The notes beneath the pieces are model-generated. The model was given only the letters and a program-made list of their open reading frames with translations, had not been told where the DNA came from and made no database searches. From Actinomycetota bacterium (lineage in GTDB: Bacteria > Actinomycetota > Actinomycetes > S36-B12 > UBA5976), in contig JAFMIT010000021.1 in the NCBI GenBank assembly GCA_017853815.1, forward strand, positions 1-19,121: 19,121 nt of DNA, read 5' to 3'. The translations under genes were made by a program, and so were the position numbers. Position 1 is the first letter of the stretch. Each line of letters starts with the position of its first letter. This document shows, in pieces, positions 7,301 through 14,042 of the stretch.

Positions 7301-9106
7301 ATGTTGATTGCAGCTTTTGATCACCGACACATCTTCATCGATCCAACCCCAGACGCTGCTAAGAGCTTCGCTGAACGTGAACGACTGTTCTCGCTTCCAC
7401 GATCGTCGTGGGCGGATTTTGACCAGTCAATCATCAGCGCAGGCGGTGGCGTCTATTCGCGAGCCGACAAGCAGGTGCAACTGTCCGAGCAGGCTGCGGT
7501 TGCGTTGGGCATCGCTGCACAGGGAGTTTCGTTAACGCCTGCAGAATTAATTACGCACATTCTCAAAGCGCCCGTTGACATTCTCTGGAACGGTGGCATC
7601 GGCACGTACATCAAAGCCTCTAGCGAATCGCATTCAGATGTTGGCGACCGCGCCAATGATGGAATCCGCATCAATGGCAACGAGCTCCGCTGCGCCATCA
7701 TCGGTGAAGGTGGCAACCTCGGTCTCACGCAGCGCGGCCGGATCGAGGCAGCACTTGCGGGAGTCGCACTCAACACAGACGCGATCGACAATTCCGCCGG
7801 CGTTGATACCTCTGATCACGAGGTGAATCTCAAGATTCTGCTGTCGTTGCGCACCAATCTGAGTTTTGAGGATCGCAATACCCTTTTGAAATCAATGACA
7901 GATGACGTCGCAGATTTGGTGCTCGCGGACAACATCGCTCAAAACGAAGTTCTCTCTCTGGCTCACGCCCAAGCTCATTCGATGCTGAGTGTTCACGCTC
8001 GTCTCATTGACTCGTGGCAGTCCAAAGGTCTCATTAACCGTTCGCTTGAGGCGCTGCCAGATTCTGCAGAGATTTCACGCCGGGCAGCCGCCGGCATTGG
8101 GCTGACACGGCCAGAACTTTCGGTGTTGCTCGCTCATGCCAAATTGCAGCTCACTCACTCCTTATTGCAGGGCTCCGCCATCGATGGCTCGTGGGCACAG
8201 GGGTGGTTGCGCAGCTACTTCCCAAACGTGCTGGTCCATGAGTGGGAATCGGAAATCGACCGCCATCCGCTTCGGCGAGAAATCGTCGCCACTGTCCTCG
8301 CGAACCGCATCATCAACAAAGCGGGCATCACGGCGGTCTACCGATTGACGGAAGAGACTGGAGTCGATTCCGAGCGTGCGGCGTTGGCTCTGCTCTCGGC
8401 GATGTACATCACTGGCCTCGACGAAATCAGTAACCAGCTCAGTCGGTCCGGGGCCACGTGGCAGGCGCGCATCGCCTGCGGCCTTGAGGCTCGGCGCTAC
8501 GTGGACCGGGTTGCCCGTTGGCTCATCGCGCATCGCGGCAGCCCAGCGATGTTGGTATCGAATCTGGACAGATTGCGTTTAGTAGCGAGCGAAGTTCGTG
8601 CGCTCGTGCCACTCCACCTACGTGGTGGCGAGCGCGCCCGTTGGATCTCGAGCAGTGAACGCTTCGCAGCGTTGGGAATGCCGACTGAACTAGCGGGAAC
8701 GTTTGCTGGTCTGCTCGACGAGTATGCGGCGTTGGACTTCGGTGACCAAGGTGTTCGGGATGGTCTCTCGACAGAAATGTGGTCGGACGTGTACTTCGAG
8801 ATTTCCGAGCTCGTTGGTGGAGATGCGATTCTCAACTCCATTAGTGCCCTGCCTCGTCAAGATCGTTGGCAAACGATGGCGCGTGCTGCCATGCGAGCGG
8901 ATATGTACGCAGTGTTAGCGGCGCTTGCGGCACAAGTTCTGCGGATGCCTGAATCTGATCGGGTGGCACGATGGTCAGCAGCGCAATCATCGGGTCTCGA
9001 ACGCGTCCACGCCGTGGTCGGTGAAATTTCGGGTGCGCCAGCTGATCTCGCAGCAATCTCCGTGGCTCTGCGGATGTTGCGTGAATTGGTGGCCCAGTCG
9101 TCTTGA
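4397..9106 (+). CDS. gdh: NAD-dependent glutamate dehydrogenase, large (GDH-180) class
   Basis: About 1569 residues, in line with the family's usual 1580-1650. It deaminates L-glutamate to 2-oxoglutarate with NAD+. The N-terminal half holds regulatory ACT-like regions: VLQVVIEDMPFVVDSLTSLL near residue 80 is typical. The catalytic core follows, with RGGLRWSDRRDDLRTE from 779, NAVIVPTGAKGGFFAK at about 805-820, VGIGDMSGDVFGNG near 948 and ILWNGGIGTYIK near 1061. A long helical C-terminal region completes it. Start choice: the frame is open from 4331, but that codon overlaps the divergent DUF2505 start. GGAG at 4389-4392 precedes a GTG at 4397 by 4 nt and an ATG at 4406 by 13 nt, so either is possible. 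In mycobacteria this enzyme class is regulated by the GarA protein; nothing here shows whether that applies. Confidence 0.95.
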   Translation: MSIMSLRPVSDWSDSVVSQFVSAYHQHTHSADLDGRSRDTVVAAAMSHAELGACRPERVALVRAITPPAARHSVLQVVIEDMPFVVDSLTSLLSRTGRGVHRVVHPILYVERDEDGALVRAESEISAGLRAESWTEFEINRLLTEAEHRAVEAEVLEVLEQVAAVTGDWSAMRDKCVELSQQWSAAAPASVSEADATETRDLLTWLADNHLTFLGYRYYTFAADKGQLDSVAGSGLGLLRHRAASHRDLSLLPDLAREHLLSSQPLVLTKSSQKSSVHRNVYMDYFGFKEFDSHGLVIGEHRFLGLLSRDAYTDSVLTIPVMRLVANDVLNAAKALPGSHSYRDMLQFLESFPRDEMLQVDSAWLSSTTASALAGQNRRDTQAFFHADRWGRFVNAFVYLPRDVYNTSVRHKIEKLLLTHLPASEIDSAVLLGDSNLARVHFRVKMNKRVNLADLDLTGLGADIESQTQSWHDQLAEAVVASSDSDEVAAHILTTWRDAFSDAYIATYDIETAVADVHSIEEAQAAADQGISVRLSISDDSHHVRIFSPHQALKLSALLPVLTAFGLDVIDEQPYLLHPAGRSETWLHDLHFTFILAPTSGWQARFSEALLEALGQRVETDPLLQLVVTSDLSGRDVAILRTYASYVAQWLPYGVTTVHAALVANPAVCTELIRVFRARFETLDPASEAAALAALPPLLDAVASLEHDRVLRAVYSTVLATVRTNAMRLAPDGRLKTTISLKIAAAEISMLPQPHPFAEIWLDGPVVHGVHLRFGAVARGGLRWSDRRDDLRTEIMGLVRAQVVKNAVIVPTGAKGGFFAKLLPDPANREAWMAAGIAAYQEYINALLDVTDNYVDGGVEKPTNVICRDADDPYLVVAADKGTATFSDIANEVSLTRGYWLGDAFASGGSVGYDHKVMGITARGAWESVIHHGLLRGLDVQKDAATVVGIGDMSGDVFGNGLLRSTSAMLIAAFDHRHIFIDPTPDAAKSFAERERLFSLPRSSWADFDQSIISAGGGVYSRADKQVQLSEQAAVALGIAAQGVSLTPAELITHILKAPVDILWNGGIGTYIKASSESHSDVGDRANDGIRINGNELRCAIIGEGGNLGLTQRGRIEAALAGVALNTDAIDNSAGVDTSDHEVNLKILLSLRTNLSFEDRNTLLKSMTDDVADLVLADNIAQNEVLSLAHAQAHSMLSVHARLIDSWQSKGLINRSLEALPDSAEISRRAAAGIGLTRPELSVLLAHAKLQLTHSLLQGSAIDGSWAQGWLRSYFPNVLVHEWESEIDRHPLRREIVATVLANRIINKAGITAVYRLTEETGVDSERAALALLSAMYITGLDEISNQLSRSGATWQARIACGLEARRYVDRVARWLIAHRGSPAMLVSNLDRLRLVASEVRALVPLHLRGGERARWISSSERFAALGMPTELAGTFAGLLDEYAALDFGDQGVRDGLSTEMWSDVYFEISELVGGDAILNSISALPRQDRWQTMARAAMRADMYAVLAALAAQVLRMPESDRVARWSAAQSSGLERVHAVVGEISGAPADLAAISVALRMLRELVAQSS

Positions 9107-9254
9107 AGTGCCCTTGTTGGCTAGTCGATGGTGACTGAACGCGGAGAAGTTGTGAGTGTTCGTGACTCTCTGGTGATGCACTCCAAAGTCTGGACAGAAT
9201 CCTGTTGTTAGTTTCGCGTTGTATCTAGCGTGCGCTTCTCGAAGAGAGGCAAAC

Positions 9255-10295
9255 ATGCACACGATTGCGGAGCTAGATCAACTTCTCGATGATCAAACAG
9301 TCGAAGAGATATGGATCAACAGTCCTGAACGCATCTTTATAGCCCGCGATGGCCAACCTGTTGCAATTGAGGCGCAACTCACCGGAGACGTCATCTCGCT
9401 GTGGATTGAGCGCCTGCTGATGTACTCGCAGCGACGGCTAGACCTTTCGCATCCGTTTGTGGATGCCACGCTCGAGGACGGAAGCCGACTCCACGTCACG
9501 ATTCCCGATGTCACTCGCGAACACTGGGCGATCAATATCCGCAAATTCATTCGCCGCCTCAATTCGCTCGATGATCTGGTTACTCGGAGAGTGCTGGATC
9601 GCGGGACTGCACTTTTGCTTGAGGGAGTGGCCATCAACGGCTACAACATTGTCGTGTCGGGCGGCACAGGCGCTGGGAAAACCACCATGCTCAACTGCCT
9701 ACTGGCGGCAATTCCTGATGACGAGCGCATCATCACGTGCGAAGAGGTTTTCGAACTCAATGTGAGACACCGCGATCACGTGGCGCTCCAGACCAGAGCT
9801 GCCAATCTAGAAGGTCACGGCGAAGTGACTGTGCGCGAATTGGTGCGTCAATCACTGCGAATGCGACCCCAGCGATTAGTCGTCGGTGAAGTGCGGCAGG
9901 CGGAATCGCTTGATCTCCTACTTGCGCTCAACAGCGGACAACCGGGTATGGCCACAGTGCACGCAAATTCAGCACGGGAGGCGATTTTGAAATTGTGCAC
10001 CTTGCCGCTCTTGGCTGGTGAGAATGTCCGAAGCGATTTCGTCGTTCCCACCGTCGCCTCGTCCATCGACGTCATTGTTCAGGTCAGTCGCGATCATCGC
10101 GGTGTTCGACGAGTGCAGGAGGTGGTAGCGCTGACGGGCGATGTCGAACACGGTCAGCCAGCCGCCGTGCAGCTCGTCAAATGGGAGCGCGGCGGCTGGC
10201 GAATGAAAAGTAATGAGCTGCCGAAACAAGATGTGCGGGGCAAACAAATCGACGTCATGGGGCTATGGAAAGCGGTGTCCGAATGGGCGGCTTGA
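9255..10295 (+). CDS. cpaF: CpaF/TadA-type secretion ATPase of a Tad locus
   Basis: 346 residues. The cytoplasmic hexameric ATPase powers assembly or retraction of Tad/Flp pili. The Walker A motif GGTGAGKT lies at 136-143. The Walker B region RLVVGEVRQAESLDLLLALN is centred on E212, and the conserved His box TVHANS follows with H236. The N-terminal domain starts directly with the 'D..v.eI.iN.p..i.i...G' segment, so the protein lacks the long N-terminal extension found in some CpaF proteins. The usual GEVRG reads GEVRQ here. I chose the ATG at 9255 because GAGAGG lies 5 nt upstream; an ATG at 9219 in the same frame has no such site. It is the first gene of a seven-gene operon and overlaps the TadB start. 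The 148-nt gap upstream should hold the operon promoter, but I could not pick one with confidence. Confidence 0.93.
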   Translation: MHTIAELDQLLDDQTVEEIWINSPERIFIARDGQPVAIEAQLTGDVISLWIERLLMYSQRRLDLSHPFVDATLEDGSRLHVTIPDVTREHWAINIRKFIRRLNSLDDLVTRRVLDRGTALLLEGVAINGYNIVVSGGTGAGKTTMLNCLLAAIPDDERIITCEEVFELNVRHRDHVALQTRAANLEGHGEVTVRELVRQSLRMRPQRLVVGEVRQAESLDLLLALNSGQPGMATVHANSAREAILKLCTLPLLAGENVRSDFVVPTVASSIDVIVQVSRDHRGVRRVQEVVALTGDVEHGQPAAVQLVKWERGGWRMKSNELPKQDVRGKQIDVMGLWKAVSEWAA

Positions 10296-10936
10296 TCGGA
10301 TTGATATTTGGAACCGGACTGGTGTTGGCGCTGTTTGATGCCCGCGGTGATGGCTCTGGCTTTCGCATTCGTCGCCCGCGTTCACTCGACTTCTCAACCA
10401 TTCCGTGGCCGCAGTTCATCGATGATGTCGCAAGCGGTGTCCGTGCAGGCGTCCCTGTTCCGTTGGCCATATTCCAGGCGGGCGAACGGCTTCCGCACGG
10501 GTCGAACCGCATTTTCGAGGAGTGGCATGCGCAGTGGGCGAGTGGCATTGGTTTCGAGCAAACCTTGCGTGGGTTGCGCGAGACGTTGAATTCGGCTCCG
10601 TTTGATCAATTCGCAGAGACCATGGAAATTGCGCATCGGCAGGGCGGTCGTACGGTCGCGACCCTTTTGAGCCAGCTCGCCCGCAATGTTCGCGCTCAGG
10701 AGCAACTCATACACGAGGTTCGCGGTCGGCAAGCAGTGACGGTGACATCTGCAAAGGTGGCTGTTGGCGCTCCATGGGTGGTGTTGTTGTTGACGTGTGC
10801 CCGGCCAGAGGTGCGAAGTTCCTACATGACCCCTCTAGGAGCCACCGTGCTGTTGTGCGTCGCGGTGGTGTGCACGGTGAGTTACGTGGCGATGCGGCAG
10901 CTCGCAGAAATCTCCGAAATGCACGTGATGCGATGA
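10283..10936 (+). CDS. tadB: TadB-like inner-membrane platform protein (type II secretion F family)
   Basis: About 217 residues. A hydrophobic N-terminal segment (GGLIGLIFGTGLVLAL) is followed by a cytoplasmic F-domain at about 45-150 carrying PWPQFIDDVASGVRAGVPVP and AETMEIAHRQGG. Two membrane helices follow in the C-terminal third (APWVVLLLTCARP, then TVLLCVAVVCTVSYVAMRQL). TadB and TadC form the membrane platform on which the CpaF ATPase acts. The start is uncertain: an in-frame ATG at 10265 would lengthen the overlap with cpaF from 13 to 31 nt. I prefer 10283 because it puts the first membrane helix at the N-terminus. The gene ends in an ATGA overlap with the TadC gene, which indicates coupled translation. 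Confidence 0.87.
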   Translation: MGGLIGLIFGTGLVLALFDARGDGSGFRIRRPRSLDFSTIPWPQFIDDVASGVRAGVPVPLAIFQAGERLPHGSNRIFEEWHAQWASGIGFEQTLRGLRETLNSAPFDQFAETMEIAHRQGGRTVATLLSQLARNVRAQEQLIHEVRGRQAVTVTSAKVAVGAPWVVLLLTCARPEVRSSYMTPLGATVLLCVAVVCTVSYVAMRQLAEISEMHVMR

Positions 10937-11676
10937 TGGCACTCAGCTCTCTAGAACTCATTGGCGGGATGTGCGGCTTGGCCTTCGGCGGCGGAGCGGT
11001 CGTGAGCGCCCGAGCGGCAGCGACGGTCGACTGGCGTGCTCTGATTCGAGCATGGGCGGCTTCGCTCCGGATAGAGCCGACGCTTCTCAGCTGGCTGGTG
11101 CTCGGCGGCGCGGTGGGAGGACTTTCGCTTGGTTCACTCAAAGGTGTAGCAGGAGTTCTGCCTGGAATCGTATTCGGCGCTGCGGGAGCTCTGTTCGTTT
11201 ATCGAGATCGCATCAGTCGGGAGCGAAAGCGTCGGAGCATCGAACAGTCACTCGTCACACCAGCCTTCCTCGACATGCTTGCTATTTCTATGGCAACTGG
11301 TGTGGGGCTCCGCAGTTCTCTCTCGACGCTGGTTCCCAAGAGTGAACCATTACTCCAAGATCTTTGGCGACCGGTGACTGATACCGCCGAGCTGAGTCTT
11401 GTTGACCAACTTCAGCAGATTGCTCGCACATGCCATCACTCACCAACTCAGCGAATTGCAAATGCACTGATTGTGTCGACGGAGCGCGGGACGCCGATTG
11501 TTGAAGTTCTGCAGAATCTCGCTCAAGAGGTGCGGGCTGAGAGTCGGCGCCAGCTGTTGGAAATTGCAGCCAAAAAAGACGTGCACATGATGTTGCCCGT
11601 TGTGTTTGGAATCTTGCCAAGCATTACGGCAGTAGCCCTGTTCCCAGCGGTGGGCTCGCTGACCTCCCTTGCCTGA
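10933..11676 (+). CDS. tadC: TadC-like inner-membrane platform protein (type II secretion F family)
   Basis: 247 residues. The start ATG at 10933 overlaps the preceding stop as ATGATG, giving tight coupling; the second ATG at 10936 is equally possible. The reading frame is open back to 10774, but that part lies inside tadB and reads like non-coding sequence, so I excluded it. Hydrophobic segments lie at about 8-28, 55-72, 74-95 and 215-240. The F-domain spans about 105-210, with VTPAFLDMLAISMATGVGLR, then RIANALIVSTERGTPIVEVL and LLEIAAKKDVHMMLPVVFGI. This matches the TadC half of the Tad platform. The order TadB then TadC directly behind the ATPase is standard for actinobacterial Tad loci. 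Confidence 0.87.
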   Translation: MMALSSLELIGGMCGLAFGGGAVVSARAAATVDWRALIRAWAASLRIEPTLLSWLVLGGAVGGLSLGSLKGVAGVLPGIVFGAAGALFVYRDRISRERKRRSIEQSLVTPAFLDMLAISMATGVGLRSSLSTLVPKSEPLLQDLWRPVTDTAELSLVDQLQQIARTCHHSPTQRIANALIVSTERGTPIVEVLQNLAQEVRAESRRQLLEIAAKKDVHMMLPVVFGILPSITAVALFPAVGSLTSLA

Positions 11677-11693
11677 TTATCGAAAGGATCAGC

Positions 11694-11867
11694 ATGAAAC
11701 GATTAATGACAAACCTCGCCATTCGACTCCGCAGCGACCGCGGAGATATCCCGGGCTGGGTGCTGGTAACCGTCATGACTGCAGGGCTCGTGACAGCAAT
11801 CTGGCTGATTGCGGACGGCCAATTGACGTCGGTTCTTGACCGTGCCATCGCTTCGGTATCTGTCTAG
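11694..11867 (+). CDS. 57-residue Flp-like pilin candidate of the Tad operon
   Basis: This is a hand-read frame from the ATG at 11694 to the TAG at 11865-11867. AAGGA sits 5 nt before the ATG, and the gene starts 17 nt after tadC. The protein has a basic N-terminus (MKRLMTNLAIRLRSDRG), then a single hydrophobic helix DIPGWVLVTVMTAGLVTAIW at 18-37 and a short polar tail ending at residue 57. Size, position after tadC and before TadE, and the charged-Gly-then-hydrophobic layout all suit a Tad/Flp pilin. However, position +5 after G17 is Trp rather than the Glu of classical Flp pilins, and there is no Glu-Tyr pair. It does not look like the DUF4244 pilin often found in this slot. I regard it as a genuine gene of uncertain family. 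Confidence 0.75.
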   Translation: MKRLMTNLAIRLRSDRGDIPGWVLVTVMTAGLVTAIWLIADGQLTSVLDRAIASVSV

Positions 11868-12234
11868 TCGCATTCGTTGCGACAACGGCAATGCTCTACT
11901 TGGCTTCTTGACGGTATCGCCGGTTGTGGGGTTGCTGTTGGTGAGCGTCCTAGAGATGGCTTCTGTCGTCTGGACTCGCGAACTTGTTGCCGAGCACGTT
12001 CGCGTAGCTGTGGCGGACGCTGCGCACAGTGGCGGCTCGGCAACAATCGAGCAAAAGGTACTCGCGCAGAAACTCATTGATGAAGGAGTTCAACTCATCA
12101 GCATGCGATGGAGTCAGGAGTCGGTTGGGGGAGGGGAGCAACTGCTGTCTGCGACTGTTGAAGTTCGCCCGCCGGGCGTCGCCCTCCTACCGGCTCTCAC
12201 GACCACCGTCTCGGCTACTGCGATCAAAGAGTGA
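11842..12234 (+). CDS. TadE-like pseudopilin
   Basis: About 130 residues. There is no ATG near the N-terminus. A GTG at 11842 and a TTG at 11836 are the candidates, and both overlap the end of the 57-residue gene by 26-32 nt, suggesting coupled translation. After a short basic leader ending RCDNG comes a hydrophobic helix (NALLGFLTVSPVVGLLLVSV, residues 17-36), then a mixed alpha/beta C-terminal part of about 90 residues that would lie outside the membrane. This is the TadE layout of a single N-terminal pilin-like helix with a small soluble domain. The +5 position after the presumed cleavage Gly is Gly, not Glu. TadE proteins are minor pilins of Tad systems. The next gene begins 4 nt after its stop. 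Confidence 0.75.
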   Translation: MPSLRYLSSRIRCDNGNALLGFLTVSPVVGLLLVSVLEMASVVWTRELVAEHVRVAVADAAHSGGSATIEQKVLAQKLIDEGVQLISMRWSQESVGGGEQLLSATVEVRPPGVALLPALTTTVSATAIKE

Positions 12235-12238
12235 GTCG

Positions 12239-12634
12239 ATGAAGCTGGTCCTCCAAAAGTTCAAGCACGAGACTGGAAACGTTGTTATCGAGTTGGTGTT
12301 GGCCGTCACTCTTTTCGGGAGCGTGCTGTGGCCAGCAATTCAAGCGATATCGACCGTGTCCTCGGCCTATCGATTAACCGAAAATTCCGCTGCCGTCGTT
12401 GCTCGCGCATGGACGGTGACCGAAGCGACGATGAGATCTAACGTCATTTCTGCGTTGCGCGCGTCTTTAGTCGCGCGATCTCGCCAACCGCTCACATTCC
12501 ACATCACCTGTGTGCCGTCATGCGATTCAGCAGTGGCTGAAGTTCAGGTGACAGCTTCGGTGAAGACTGGTGTGCCTGGCTTTAGCCAAGTCCAATCCAC
12601 TTACGTACTTGAGCGAGATGCGTATGGGCTCTAA
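12239..12634 (+). CDS. TadE/TadF-like minor pilin with intact prepilin motif
   Basis: 131 residues, starting at the ATG 4 nt after the TadE-like stop. The frame runs back to 12029, but that part overlaps tadE and is not credible. The N-terminus HETGNVVIELVLAVTLFG carries a textbook prepilin cleavage context: G13, then N-V-V-I-E with Glu at +5, followed by a hydrophobic helix to about residue 40. The remaining 90 residues form a soluble domain with a Cys pair (ITCVPSCDS) that could form a disulfide outside the cell. Of the four pilin-like products in this operon, it alone keeps the +5 Glu. It is probably a minor pilin processed by a prepilin peptidase encoded elsewhere. Confidence 0.8.
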   Translation: MKLVLQKFKHETGNVVIELVLAVTLFGSVLWPAIQAISTVSSAYRLTENSAAVVARAWTVTEATMRSNVISALRASLVARSRQPLTFHITCVPSCDSAVAEVQVTASVKTGVPGFSQVQSTYVLERDAYGL

Positions 12635-13049
12635 TCGAACTAGGAGCGACGAAGGCTCGGTGTTGATGTGGGTCATTGGCTGCGCGACGGTTGCTCTCTT
12701 AGTTGTTGCTGCCCTTACTCAAATTGTTGCGACAACGCACCAGCGCCGATTACTGCAATACGAAACGGATGCGGCGGCGTTGATGGCCGCTAACACAGTG
12801 GATGTGAGTCGCTTTCGTCTTTCTGGAAATCTGGTGGACATCGAGCTAGCCCGAGCAGAAGCGCGAACGGCAGTGAACCTTCGGCTATCGGAGGCTGCCT
12901 TGCCGATTCGAATCGAAGAACTCGTTTTCACGTCGAAAGGCGTGATGCTGCGAACCTCGCAGGCGATTAGCTCGAATCTGATGTGGGGGTTGCGGCCGTC
13001 GCAGCGAGTGTTCGCTGAGACATCAGTTGCCTTGACTCAGTTGCCGTGA
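12618..13049 (+). CDS. TadE-like protein of the Rv3654c / secretion-neighbourhood type
   Basis: About 143 residues, starting at an ATG at 12618 (or 12624), both overlapping the preceding gene by 11-17 nt. The N-terminus SDEGSVLMWVIGCATVALLV carries a Gly followed by a hydrophobic helix to about residue 37, then HQRRLLQYETDAAALMAANT. This resembles the family of Rv3654c (TIGR03816, as I recall it), whose members read 'eRGsatvW..' and then 'r..aaaAADlaALa'. The Trp at +5 is usual there. The extracytoplasmic domain is small. It is the last gene of the Tad operon and its stop lies 1 nt from the end of the convergent phosphatase gene. In many actinobacteria the next gene is a DEAH-box helicase on the other strand; here it is ppx. 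Confidence 0.78.
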   Translation: MRMGSNRTRSDEGSVLMWVIGCATVALLVVAALTQIVATTHQRRLLQYETDAAALMAANTVDVSRFRLSGNLVDIELARAEARTAVNLRLSEAALPIRIEELVFTSKGVMLRTSQAISSNLMWGLRPSQRVFAETSVALTQLP

Positions 13050-13064
13050 CTCAAGCGCCTTGAG
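13050..13064. terminator. Perfect hairpin between convergent Tad operon and ppx
   Basis: CTCAAG (13050-13055) and CTTGAG (13059-13064) form a 6-bp perfect inverted repeat around a 3-nt loop, exactly where the plus-strand Tad operon and the minus-strand ppx end 1 nt apart. It overlaps the last codons and stop of ppx. There is no clear T-run on either side, so it is at best a weak bidirectional terminator and may be chance. Confidence 0.25.
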
Positions 13065-13986
13065 CGAGATGATCTAGCCAGCGCAAGATGATTCCTTCGC
13101 GCAGTGCCCACGGGCCGATTTCCATGGACTCGATGTTCAACAAGTCCATACATGCGTCTGCCACAACAGCGCCGGCTAGAAGTTGCGTAGCGCGCACTGT
13201 CGAGACGCCTGGCAAATCGGAACGCTGCTTCGCCGACATCTCGGCAAGCTTTGGCAACCAGAGGGCGAGAGCCTCGCGGTGGAGGATCCGCTCGACGAAC
13301 GGCCCTTCTGATGCAGGTGCGGCGCCCGCGATGCGCGCTAGTGATCTAAACGTCTTGCTAGTCGCGACGACATGGTCAGGTCTACCGATTTTTGACAGTG
13401 GGCCGACAATTTCTCCGAGGGAGGCGCGGACGTGTTTGCGCAGAGCCTTTAGCTCCGACTTGTCGACTGGATCGGTCGTGAAGAACGCGCGAGCGAGTCG
13501 ACCGGCACCAAGCGGCGTGGAGATTGAAAACTCAGGATCTTCGTCTCGGCCGGCTGCGATTTCGAGAGAGCCGCCGCCGATGTCGAGTACCAGAAGGTTT
13601 CGCGACGACCAGCCGTACCAGCGGCGAACCGCCAAGAACGTGAGTCGAGCTTCGTCGTCACCACTCAAGACATTGAGATCAATGCCTGTCCGCTCTTTGA
13701 CTTGGCTCAACACCCACTCGCTGTTGCCGGCCTCTCGAATCGCAGATGTTGCGAACGCTAAGAATTCAGTGCAGCCTGCATCTTCAGCCACCTCGAGGCA
13801 TTTGTTGAGCACGCCAGAAAGATCTTCGACTGTGGCTGGTGTGAGCTGCCCAGCGTCGTCGAGATGTTCCGCGAGACGCATATCGAACTTCACCGAAGTG
13901 GCGGGGACGGGAGCTGCTCCCAAGTGGGCATCGACGACGAGCAAGTGGACTGTGTTTGATCCAATGTCGAGGACAGCGAGGCGCAT
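13051..13986 (-). CDS. ppx: Ppx/GppA family exopolyphosphatase or pppGpp phosphohydrolase
   Basis: 311 residues, similar in length to mycobacterial Rv0496-type short Ppx. The ASKHA ATPase-like fold is visible: LDIGSNTVHLLVVD at 6-19 is the first phosphate loop, ATSAIREAGN at 79-88 is the next signature, E112 in LSGDDEARL matches the catalytic Glu position, and LDIGGGSLE at 134-142 is the second phosphate loop. Family enzymes remove terminal phosphates from polyphosphate or convert pppGpp to ppGpp; sequence alone does not separate the two. The C-terminal HD-like domain of long Ppx proteins is absent. It is cytoplasmic. It is transcribed divergently from prfB across 56 nt and converges on the Tad operon, so it appears monocistronic. 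Confidence 0.92.
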   Translation of the reverse strand: MRLAVLDIGSNTVHLLVVDAHLGAAPVPATSVKFDMRLAEHLDDAGQLTPATVEDLSGVLNKCLEVAEDAGCTEFLAFATSAIREAGNSEWVLSQVKERTGIDLNVLSGDDEARLTFLAVRRWYGWSSRNLLVLDIGGGSLEIAAGRDEDPEFSISTPLGAGRLARAFFTTDPVDKSELKALRKHVRASLGEIVGPLSKIGRPDHVVATSKTFRSLARIAGAAPASEGPFVERILHREALALWLPKLAEMSAKQRSDLPGVSTVRATQLLAGAVVADACMDLLNIESMEIGPWALREGIILRWLDHLAQGA

Positions 13987-14026
13987 GAGCCAAAACTAGC
14001 GCGACCGATTAAGCAGTACGACCGTC

Positions 14027-14032
14027 TAGGCT
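14027..14032 (+). promoter_or_regulatory. Candidate -10 element of prfB (short or absent leader)
   Basis: TAGGCT fits the actinobacterial TAnnnT -10 pattern and lies 10 nt before the prfB ATG. The bases between show no Shine-Dalgarno sequence. If used, transcription would start at or within a few bases of the start codon, giving a leaderless or nearly leaderless mRNA. No convincing -35 is seen. Confidence 0.35.
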
Positions 14033-14042
14033 ACGTCTCGTT

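Noticed and set aside
10774..10932. N-terminal extension of the TadC frame into tadB
   Set aside because: It lacks hydrophobic or family-like sequence and overlaps tadB; the ATGA junction at 10933 is the natural start.
12029..12238. N-terminal extension of the minor-pilin frame into tadE
   Set aside because: The extension would place the prepilin motif 80 residues from the N-terminus, and an ATG lies 4 nt after the tadE stop.
13088..13999. 303-codon open frame on the plus strand opposite ppx
   Set aside because: It is antisense to a clear Ppx/GppA gene over its whole length and its Ser/Arg/Pro-rich product has no recognisable domain.
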